Source: JAVJSF01 sp040219555 (GTDB lineage Bacteria > Actinomycetota > Thermoleophilia > Miltoncostaeales > Miltoncostaeaceae). From it: 31,637 bases of DNA. The notes below the pieces were generated by a model. It was not told the origin of the DNA. It saw only the letters and a program-made list of their open reading frames with translations, and ran no database searches. The position numbers were made by a program, and so were the translations under genes. Below, piece after piece: positions 25,887 through 31,637 of the stretch (position 1 is the stretch's first letter; the number at the start of each line of letters is the position of its first letter). The DNA is taken from positions 1 to 31,637 of the forward strand of contig JAVJSF010000007.1 of assembly GCA_040219555.1 (NCBI GenBank), in the 5' to 3' direction.

Positions 25887-27491
25887 CTATCGTAGCGGCC
25901 TCCGCAGCCCCGACAGCGTGCGGATCTCGCGGATGCCGAAGGCCTGGGCGGCGGCCAGGTACGCCACGACCGCCGCGAGGATGGCCACCGTCATCGCCAC
26001 GATCTGGGCCGGCGTCGAGCGGCCCAGGGCCTCGTCGATGACCGTCCACGAGCTCCAGGCCAGCAGGGCCGAGATGCCGCTGGCGACGACGCACCGCAGG
26101 ATGCCGTCCTGGATCTCGGTGCCGTGCAGGCCGCCCAGCTCGCGCGCCAGCAACCACATCAGCACCAGAAGGGTCACGGCCGAGGTGATCGAGGTGGCCA
26201 GCGTGATGCCCCCGGTCCCGAGCGGGCCGTACAGGACGGCGTTCAGCACCACGGTGAGGACCACGCCCAGGCCGGCGACCTTCGTGGGCGTCCACGGCAG
26301 CTGAAGGGCGAAGAAGGCCCGGATCACCAGCAGGCTGGCGCCGTTGAAGGCGAGGCCGAGGGCGAAGAAGAACAGCGCCTCGGAGGTGAGCACGGTGCTC
26401 GCCGCGTCGAACTCACCGCGCTGGAACACCAGCCGGACCACCGGCTCGGTGAGCACCAGCAGCAGGGCCGAGCACGGGAGGAGCATGAAGAAGATCAGCC
26501 GGGTGCCGTCGGAGACCGCGCGGCGCAGGCCGTCGCGGTCCTCCCGCGCCGCCAGCCGGGAGATGGCCGGGAACAGGACCGTGGCGACGGCGACGCTGAA
26601 GATCCCCTGGGGCAGCAGGTAGATGCGGAAGGCCGCATCGATGGCGCGCGGGGACTCCTCGCTGACCAGCGTGGCGAACACCGAGTTGATCGACAGGTTG
26701 ACGTTGATCAGGCCCAGGCCCAGCGTGACCGGGAGCATCATCACCAGCACCCGGCGCATGTGGGGCCCGGAGGGACTCAGCGAGATGGGGAACCGCCCCT
26801 TGCGCCGGAACGAGGGGACCAGCCAGGCCAGCTGGGCGGCGGTTCCGAGGACGATGCCGACCGCGTACATGGTCACGGCCTCGCCCCCGCTCACGAACGG
26901 GGTCGCCAGGCCCATCACGCCGATGATGACCAGGTTCCACAGGACCGGCACGAACGCCGTGCCCCCGAACTCGCCGGCGGCCTGCAGCACCGCGGCCACG
27001 AGTCCGGTCAGACCCAGCATGGCGACGATCGGGAACATGATGCGGCTGAGCAGGATCAGCTCGTCGATCAGGTCCTCGGGGAGGCCCGGCGCGAAGAGCG
27101 GCATGACCCACGGGGCGGTGATGATGGCCACCAACGACAGGCCGCCCAGCCCCAGGGTGATCACCCCGATCAGCGTGCCCACCAGTCGCTCGGCCTCGCG
27201 GTGGCGACCCTCCTCCTGCAGCCGGGCGTAAACGGGCACGAACGCCGCCGACAGGGCCGAGTCGGCCACCAGGCTGCGCAGAAGGTTCGGCACCTGGAAG
27301 GCGATCACGAACGCGTTGATGGCCCCCTGGGTCCCATAGAGGGCCGCGGCGAGGATCTCGCGCGCCAGTCCCACCACCCGGCTGAGGGCGGTCCACGCGG
27401 CGAAGATGGCGGTCGAGCGCCCCGTCGAGCGCCGGCCGCCCCCGCCCGCGGGGGGTTCCTCGGGGCCCTCGGAGCCGGTTCTGTCGCTCAC
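25887..27491 (-). CDS. murJ: Lipid II flippase MurJ (MviN family)
   Basis: MurJ flips lipid II across the cytoplasmic membrane during peptidoglycan synthesis. The 534-residue product has about 14 membrane helices after a Gly/Pro/Arg-rich cytoplasmic N-terminus. Family motifs include WTALSRVVGLAREILAAALY, INAFVIAFQVPNLLRSLVAD, SALSAAFVPVY, QAAGEFGGTAFVPVLWN and YLLPQGIFSVAVATVLFP. There is no fused kinase-like C-terminal domain of the mycobacterial MviN kind. The start is the GTG at 27491. It is divergent from rpsT and directly upstream of lepA, so cell-wall and translation genes share one transcript here. Confidence 0.94.
   Translation of the reverse strand: MSDRTGSEGPEEPPAGGGGRRSTGRSTAIFAAWTALSRVVGLAREILAAALYGTQGAINAFVIAFQVPNLLRSLVADSALSAAFVPVYARLQEEGRHREAERLVGTLIGVITLGLGGLSLVAIITAPWVMPLFAPGLPEDLIDELILLSRIMFPIVAMLGLTGLVAAVLQAAGEFGGTAFVPVLWNLVIIGVMGLATPFVSGGEAVTMYAVGIVLGTAAQLAWLVPSFRRKGRFPISLSPSGPHMRRVLVMMLPVTLGLGLINVNLSINSVFATLVSEESPRAIDAAFRIYLLPQGIFSVAVATVLFPAISRLAAREDRDGLRRAVSDGTRLIFFMLLPCSALLLVLTEPVVRLVFQRGEFDAASTVLTSEALFFFALGLAFNGASLLVIRAFFALQLPWTPTKVAGLGVVLTVVLNAVLYGPLGTGGITLATSITSAVTLLVLMWLLARELGGLHGTEIQDGILRCVVASGISALLAWSSWTVIDEALGRSTPAQIVAMTVAILAAVVAYLAAAQAFGIREIRTLSGLRRPLR
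25889..25894 (-). promoter_or_regulatory. Putative internal -10 box TACGAT for lepA
   Basis: TACGAT overlaps the last codons and stop of murJ and ends seven bases before the lepA GTG. It matches the box at ccmG exactly and the TANNNT spacing at other gene heads, suggesting a second, leaderless lepA transcript. Confidence 0.4.
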
Positions 27492-27517
27492 GACTGGCTC
27501 TCGTCCGGGCAGACCGC

Positions 27518-27524
27518 TATCGTA
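27518..27524. promoter_or_regulatory. Overlapping divergent -10 boxes of murJ and rpsT
   Basis: On the minus strand TACGAT (27524-27519) lies 27 bases before the murJ GTG. On the plus strand TATCGT (27518-27523) lies 33 bases before the rpsT GTG. The 65-base divergent gap therefore seems to hold two back-to-back promoters sharing almost the same bases. Confidence 0.45.
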
Positions 27525-27556
27525 CGCCGTCGGTCGAACGACGGAGGACCCGCCGC

Positions 27557-27829
27557 GTGGCGAACATCAAGCAGCAGAAGAAGCGCATCAAGCGGGCGAT
27601 CGCCCAGCGCGAGCGCAACCTGAGCTACCGCTCCACGATCAAGACCCTGTTCCGGCGCCTCGAGGCAGCCGCCGCCGGCGGCGACGCCGAGGCGATCGGC
27701 GCGCAGGCCCGCGAGCTGGAGCACCTGATCGATCGCGCGGCCGCCGAGGGCGTCATCCACGCCAACAACGCCGCCCGCAAGAAGAGTCGCGTGGCGCGCA
27801 TCGCGCAGGGCCAGGCCGCCGCGGCCTGA
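27557..27829 (+). CDS. rpsT: 30S ribosomal protein S20
   Basis: S20 is a primary binding protein of 16S rRNA in the 30S subunit. The 90-residue product begins ANIKQQKKRIKRAIAQRERN, contains SYRSTIKTLFRRLEAA and ends in the HANNAARKKSRVARIAQ helix, all standard S20 features. The GTG at 27557 has a GGAGGA ribosome binding site nine bases upstream. It is the only plus-strand gene in the right-hand half and is convergent with holA, the usual holA/rpsT arrangement. No clear terminator is seen in the 41-base gap between them. Confidence 0.97.
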   Translation: MANIKQQKKRIKRAIAQRERNLSYRSTIKTLFRRLEAAAAGGDAEAIGAQARELEHLIDRAAAEGVIHANNAARKKSRVARIAQGQAAAA

Positions 27830-27870
27830 GCCATCCGCGGCGCCGGCGGCGTCGCAGCACGTGGGCAGGA

Positions 27871-28938
27871 TCAGCGCCCCGGCGCCGGGCTCGTCCCGCG
27901 CGCCAGGGCCAGCAGGTCCCCCACCGCCCTCTCCAGGATCAGCCTCGACCCGTCCTCGCGCGAGCGGCCCAGCCTGCCCAGCTCCGACACCCGCAGGTCG
28001 AGCTCCAGCCCGGCCAGCCGCGAGACGGCGCGCGCCGGCGCCCCCTCGGGCAGCGCTTGGGCATGCTCGGATAGCTTGCGCGCCGGGTAGCCCTTGACCC
28101 CCGTCGCCGCGCCGATGGCCTCGGGCGAGGGCCGCGGGCCCAGCGCGTGCACGCGCGCCACGCGCTGGAAGTGGTTGACCAACTGGACCTGGATGACGAT
28201 GGGTGGCACCCGCTCGTCGCCCCCGGCCATGTCGGCCAGCAGGTCGAAGGCCTGGGCCGTCCGCCCGGACACGATGGCGTCCGACAACTCGTAGACCTTC
28301 GCGTCCGGGTGGCGGGCCACCAGGAGCTGCACCATCTCCTTGGTCACCGGCTCGCCGTCGGCGTACGCCGCGAGCTTGCGGGCCTCGCCGGCGAGCTCCA
28401 GGGCGGTGACGCCCGACCGCTGGTCGGCCGGGCGGTCGACGACGACGCGCTCGATCAGGGCCCGGGCGACGCCGGCGGGGATGCTGCCCCCGGCCTGCTT
28501 GGCGTGCTTCTGCACGTGCTCCACCTGCCACGTCAGGCGATCGGCCTTCGATGCCTTCGGGTCCGGTCCGCAGCGGATGAGCGTGGTGTCGCCCAGCGCC
28601 CCCACGGCGGCCTGCAGCTTCGGCGTGACCGATGCGGTGGCCGTCAGCGCCAGGCAGGTGGCCGGGTTCGGCGCGGCCAGGTACTCCACCAGGGGCGTGG
28701 CGTCGGCCGCCTTCCAGCGGTCGGCGCCCTCCACGATCACCAGGCGCATCCCCGCCATCGAGAGCGCCTCGCACGCGCCCACGACGGCCGTGGCATCGTG
28801 CTCCTCTGCGGGCAGGCGCTCGGGGTCGAGGCCGCCCTCGGCACGCACCCGCTCGGCCAGGCGGCGCAGGGCCATGTCGATGCGGGCGCGGTCCTCTCCC
28901 CACATCAGGTAGACCGGCTGGAGGGGTGCGCTGCTCAC
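27871..28938 (-). CDS. holA: DNA polymerase III subunit delta HolA
   Basis: HolA is the clamp-loader wrench subunit that opens the beta sliding clamp. The 355-residue product begins with PVYLMWGEDRARIDMALRRL, has MRLVIVEGADRW in domain I, and the conserved ELAGEARKLAAYADG, VTKEMVQLLVARHPDAKVYE and LSDAIVSGRTAQAFDLLADM segments in domains II-III. A helical collar follows. No P-loop is present, as expected for delta. The GTG at 28938 fits the start of homology. TACCAT lies eight bases upstream with no Shine-Dalgarno sequence, so its own leaderless promoter is likely, besides possible read-through from comEC. Confidence 0.93.
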   Translation of the reverse strand: MSSAPLQPVYLMWGEDRARIDMALRRLAERVRAEGGLDPERLPAEEHDATAVVGACEALSMAGMRLVIVEGADRWKAADATPLVEYLAAPNPATCLALTATASVTPKLQAAVGALGDTTLIRCGPDPKASKADRLTWQVEHVQKHAKQAGGSIPAGVARALIERVVVDRPADQRSGVTALELAGEARKLAAYADGEPVTKEMVQLLVARHPDAKVYELSDAIVSGRTAQAFDLLADMAGGDERVPPIVIQVQLVNHFQRVARVHALGPRPSPEAIGAATGVKGYPARKLSEHAQALPEGAPARAVSRLAGLELDLRVSELGRLGRSREDGSRLILERAVGDLLALARGTSPAPGR

Positions 28939-28946
28939 GGTGGCCG

Positions 28947-28952
28947 ATGGTA
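28947..28952 (-). promoter_or_regulatory. Putative -10 box TACCAT for leaderless holA mRNA
   Basis: TACCAT ends eight bases before the holA GTG in the 76-base comEC-holA gap. No ribosome binding site is seen between it and the start codon. Confidence 0.4.
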
Positions 28953-29014
28953 CCCCGGGTGGCGGTCGGACGGGCCGGGTCCGGGGCGGAGCGCGGCGTC
29001 CGCGCATCGATCGT

Positions 29015-31405
29015 TCACCGCCCGATGAGCGCCGGCACGGCGCCGGAGGGATCGGCCGCGAGCGTGATGTCGCCGGCCAGGTCGGTGCGCAGCACCGGGA
29101 CGCGCGCGTCGGCAAGCCCGCTCAGCACGCTGCGGTGCGGATGGCCGAAGGGGTTGCCGGCGCCGACCGAGATCACCGCGACCCGGGGGTCCACCCGCTC
29201 CAGGACGGCGGCCAGCAGCGGGTCCGCGGACCCGTGGTGGCTCACCTTCAGCACCGCCGCACGCCTCAGGGGGGCGCCCGCCAGCGCGCGCCCCTCCGCG
29301 TCGCCGGTCAGCAGCACGCTCAGGGGGCCGGCGGCGGCATGGAGCACCAGGCTGGCGTCGTTGGGCGACCCACCGCGCGGCAGCGGGGCGCGAGGGTGCA
29401 GCACCCGGGCACGCCACGGCCCGGCGGAGAGCGCTGCCCCGGCCACCAGGCGCCGCAGATGCACGCCCTCCCGGGAGGCCGCGAGCAGCGCGGCACCCAT
29501 CGCCTCGCCCTCGCCGTCGGCCGGCGCGGGCGGGGCCAGGAGCGCCCCCACCGGGATGTGCTCCAGCACCGCGGCGGCGCCGCCGGCATGGTCGGCGTCG
29601 CCGTGGGTGATCAGCAGCGCGTCCAGGCGCGTCACCCCGTGGCGGCCCAGGGCGCCCAGCACCGGCGGGCGGCCGCCCCCGCGGGCGGGCGGTCCGGCGT
29701 CGACCATCAACGACTCCCCGCCCGGACCGCGCAGCAGCAGAGCGTCGCCCTGGCCCACATCGAGCGCGGTCAGGGCCGGGGCGGGCGGCCAGGGGGCCGG
29801 CGTCCGGACCGGCCACAGGAGGGCGGCGAGCGCCACCGCGGCCAGGGAGGCGGTGGCGGTGGCGCGCCGGGCACCGGGTCGCCGGGCGACGGTCCCGAGC
29901 CCGAGGCGTCGCGCGACATCGGGCAACAGCGGAGCCGATGCCAGCAGCGCCAGGGGCACGACGCTCCACCGGGGGACGGCCACGGTCGCCCACTCCGGCG
30001 ACGCACCCGCCCGCGCCACAGCGCGCAGCAGGTCTGCCCCGAGCCCGGCCAGCGCCGCCGGACCCTCGGCGGCCCACGGGTGCAGGGCAGCCCCGGTCAC
30101 CCCGACCAGGGCCAGCACCACCACCGGACCCGCCAGCGGTACCGCCACCAGGTTCACCGCCAGGCCGGCCGGGGAGATGGTCCCGAAGTTCGCCGCCAGC
30201 ACGGGCGCGGTGGCCAGTCCGGCGGCGAGCGCCATGGCCACCAGGGCGGCCGCGCGCTCGGGCAGTCGTGGCGACAGGCCGCGCTGGATCCGAGGGGCCA
30301 GCCCGAACAGGCCTCCCACCGCGGCGAACGAGAGCTGGAGACCGGGGTCCCACACCGCGCGGGGTTGCCAGGCCAGCAGCCCCACCATGCCGCCCAGCAG
30401 CAGCGTCCAGCGCATCCGTGCCACCGACCGGAGCTCGGCGACCAGGGCCAGCACCCCCATCGTCCCCGCACGGGCCACCGAGGCACCCCCGTCGCAGGCC
30501 AGGCAGTAGGCCACCACCACCCCGGCCGCGACCAGCGGGGCCGCCACCCCGCGCAGGCCCAGCAGCCGCAGCAGCACCAGCACTGCCAGGGCCACCAGGG
30601 TGACGTTCTGCCCCGAGACCGCCAGCAGGTGCCACATGCCCGACTCGCGGAAGTCCGTGGCGGTGGCCTCGGTCAGCAGGGACCCACCCCCCAGGGCCAG
30701 GCCGCGGACCACCGCATGCGTGTCCCCGGTCAGCCCCGCGCCCGCGGAGGCGGCGGCCCAGTTGCGCCAGCGATCCCGCAGGCCGGCGGCGCCGCCGCGG
30801 CGGCCGATCGGCTCGGCGCGCGCGGCGCGCAGGCGCCCCGCGATCCCCTGGCGCTCCAGCCAGCGCCGCCACCACGCGGGTGAATCGGCGCCCGCGGCCG
30901 GACGCAGGCGCCCCGCAACGCGCAGGTGGACGCCCACGACCGGCGGGTCGCGCGCCGTCACGTCCATCAGCAGGCGCATCCCGGCCGGCCCCTCCGGCCC
31001 ATGGGGGGACGCGAGGACCCGGGCGCGGAACCGCCACCCGCCGCCGGCGGCCGGCACGGCCGGCGTCTCGACCACCACGTGAGTCGTGATCCAACTCGGC
31101 TCCGGTGGCGCCGCGGGGCCGGTGGTCTCCACGCGGGCCGCACCCCACGCGAGCGCCGACACCAGCGCCAAGACCACCAGCAGCACCGCCGAGGCCCGCG
31201 CCCGACGGGCGACCAACGCCGGGATCAGGGCCACCCCGGCCACGACGGCGAGGGCTGCCGACGCCCGCGCCGGCGGCACGCCGTCCGGTGCCGCGCCGGC
31301 CAGCGCCAGCGCGGCGGCGGCGGCGCCGAGGACGCCGGCCGGCAGCGCCCGGGCGGCCCACGGGGCCGCGACGCCCGCCGGCGGCGGGTGGGGAGGGAGG
31401 TCCAC
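29015..31405 (-). CDS. comEC: DNA internalization-related competence protein ComEC/Rec2
   Basis: ComEC forms the channel that takes single-stranded DNA across the membrane in natural transformation. The 796-residue product has the full three-part layout. First come N-terminal membrane helices with an extracellular DUF4131/OB-like region (about 100-200), then the Competence core with FRESGMWHLLAVSGQNVTLV and PGLQLSFAAVGGLFGLAPRI. Last is a C-terminal metallo-beta-lactamase domain with DVGQGDALLLRGPGGESLMV, the metal motif LLITHGDADHAGG, VLLTGDAEG and LKVSHHGSADP. All key histidines and aspartates seem intact, so it is probably functional. ComEA is not seen beside it. The GTG at 31405 has TAGCGT six bases upstream and no Shine-Dalgarno sequence. 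Confidence 0.93.
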   Translation of the reverse strand: MDLPPHPPPAGVAAPWAARALPAGVLGAAAAALALAGAAPDGVPPARASAALAVVAGVALIPALVARRARASAVLLVVLALVSALAWGAARVETTGPAAPPEPSWITTHVVVETPAVPAAGGGWRFRARVLASPHGPEGPAGMRLLMDVTARDPPVVGVHLRVAGRLRPAAGADSPAWWRRWLERQGIAGRLRAARAEPIGRRGGAAGLRDRWRNWAAASAGAGLTGDTHAVVRGLALGGGSLLTEATATDFRESGMWHLLAVSGQNVTLVALAVLVLLRLLGLRGVAAPLVAAGVVVAYCLACDGGASVARAGTMGVLALVAELRSVARMRWTLLLGGMVGLLAWQPRAVWDPGLQLSFAAVGGLFGLAPRIQRGLSPRLPERAAALVAMALAAGLATAPVLAANFGTISPAGLAVNLVAVPLAGPVVVLALVGVTGAALHPWAAEGPAALAGLGADLLRAVARAGASPEWATVAVPRWSVVPLALLASAPLLPDVARRLGLGTVARRPGARRATATASLAAVALAALLWPVRTPAPWPPAPALTALDVGQGDALLLRGPGGESLMVDAGPPARGGGRPPVLGALGRHGVTRLDALLITHGDADHAGGAAAVLEHIPVGALLAPPAPADGEGEAMGAALLAASREGVHLRRLVAGAALSAGPWRARVLHPRAPLPRGGSPNDASLVLHAAAGPLSVLLTGDAEGRALAGAPLRRAAVLKVSHHGSADPLLAAVLERVDPRVAVISVGAGNPFGHPHRSVLSGLADARVPVLRTDLAGDITLAADPSGAVPALIGR

Positions 31406-31411
31406 GCACCG

Positions 31412-31417
31412 ACGCTA
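31412..31417 (-). promoter_or_regulatory. Putative -10 box TAGCGT for leaderless comEC mRNA
   Basis: TAGCGT (TANNNT type) ends six bases before the comEC GTG. There is no purine-rich ribosome binding site in that gap. Confidence 0.4.
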
Positions 31418-31462
31418 CGGCGGGCCCCGGCACAGGACGCGCACGGACCCGTGCCGCCGCCG

Positions 31463-31487
31463 TCACGGGGTGTGACCCCTCACGGGG
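31463..31487. repeat. Dyad and short direct repeat upstream of comEC
   Basis: GGGGT-GTG-ACCCC at 31467-31479 is a perfect inverted repeat, and TCACGGGG occurs twice (31463-31470 and 31480-31487) around it. It lies about 60 bases before the comEC start and could be a regulator site, or be part of the folded end of the upstream transcript. Confidence 0.35.
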
Positions 31488-31509
31488 GCGGGGCCCCCGG
31501 CCCCGCCCC
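31485..31509 (-). terminator. Hairpin terminator after the partial gene at 31516
   Basis: GGGGCGGGG at 31485-31493 pairs perfectly with CCCCGCCCC at 31501-31509 across a seven-base loop. It lies seven bases past the minus-strand stop at 31516 and has no T-run. It separates the partial gene from comEC. Confidence 0.7.
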
Positions 31510-31515
31510 GACCGG

Positions 31516-31637
31516 CTAGGAGTCGGTCAGGGGCTCGCCGGCGCGGGGGCTCTGGGGGCTGCGCTCGCGGGCGGGCGGATCGGGGATCGACTCGCGCTCG
31601 CGCTCGGCGGCCTCGCGGGCCGCGCGCGCGTCGCGCT
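31516..31637 (-). CDS. C-terminal end of an unidentified protein (partial, runs off the window)
   Basis: A minus-strand frame enters from the window edge and stops with TAG at 31516-31518. The 40 visible residues are highly charged and disordered: Arg/Ala/Glu repeats (AREAAERERES), then IPDPPARERSPQSPRAGEP and a final LTDS. It does not look like the helix-hairpin-helix end of ComEA, which often precedes comEC. The coding nature is supported by the open frame and the terminator directly after the stop. No family can be named from this tail. Confidence 0.55.
   Translation of the reverse strand, partial: RDARAAREAAERERESIPDPPARERSPQSPRAGEPLTDS

Noticed and set aside
26124..27623. Long plus-strand open frame opposite murJ
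   Set aside because: Its translation is a His/Gln/Gly/Asp/Arg-rich string typical of antisense frames in GC-rich DNA, while the opposite strand encodes a complete MurJ with family motifs.
28632..30883. Long plus-strand open frames opposite holA and comEC
   Set aside because: Compositionally biased (Arg, Pro, Ala, Ser, Gly, His) with no motif, fully overlapping two well-recognised genes.

Overview
This is a 31.6-kb, very GC-rich stretch (about 70% or more by eye) with dense, mostly minus-strand chromosomal housekeeping genes. Only three confident genes lie on the plus strand: a lipoprotein gene at 1626, a mutM-like gene at 8289 and rpsT at 27557. Base composition, heavy GTG start usage, 4-base GTGA/ATGA gene overlaps and the hrcA/dnaJ/rsmE and comEC/holA/rpsT neighbourhoods suggest a deep-branching actinobacterium, most likely of the Thermoleophilia type (Solirubrobacterales/Gaiellales). 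The taxon is an inference. I see no phage, insertion sequence, CRISPR array, tRNA or rRNA.

Layout. 1-436: no secure gene, only a possible degraded reading frame. 437-1503: ccmH and ccmG, two cytochrome c maturation genes, divergent from a lipoprotein gene (1626-2213). 2135-8229: a minus-strand run deoC-like, hisIE, trpE, trpG, trpD, trpC and a lysozyme/transglycosylase-fold gene, driven from a promoter near 8251. 8289-9155: a divergent Fpg/Nei-type DNA glycosylase gene. 9187-13083: a three-gene ferric-iron ABC importer (fbpA, fbpB, fbpC) behind a comparatively AT-rich promoter carrying two inverted repeats. 13219-20561: a nine-gene operon dnaJ, prmA, rsmE, mtaB, a HIT gene, phoH, ybeY, a DgkA-PAP2 fusion and era, whose genes touch or overlap. 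20640-21104: a lipoprotein gene with a strong hairpin terminator. 21197-27491: murJ, lepA, hemW, hrcA and an unrecognised acidic-tailed protein gene. 27557-27829: rpsT. 27871-31405: comEC and holA. 31516-31637: the 3' end of another gene, followed by a terminator.

How the genes work together. The trp genes make the tryptophan pathway up to indole-glycerol phosphate but lack trpF, trpA and trpB here. hisIE supplies two histidine steps and shares a GTGA junction with trpE. The dnaJ-to-era operon combines chaperone function, rRNA/tRNA/ribosome-protein modification, rRNA maturation (ybeY, phoH, era) and undecaprenyl-lipid handling. murJ (lipid II flipping) sits directly before lepA.

Most notable observations: (1) a deoxyribose-phosphate-aldolase-like protein in which both conserved lysines, including the Schiff-base lysine, are replaced; (2) a single-chain fusion of an undecaprenol-kinase-type DgkA and a PAP2 phosphatase; (3) a recurring TANNNT box 6-8 bases before the start codon at five gene or operon heads (ccmG, the 1626 lipoprotein, lepA, holA, comEC), suggesting leaderless transcripts; (4) two adjacent dyads in the iron-transporter promoter; (5) hrcA and dnaJ without dnaK/grpE or a visible CIRCE element, separated by two unrecognised genes. 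I found no clearly new multi-gene system; the region reads as a conserved core segment with a few divergent proteins.
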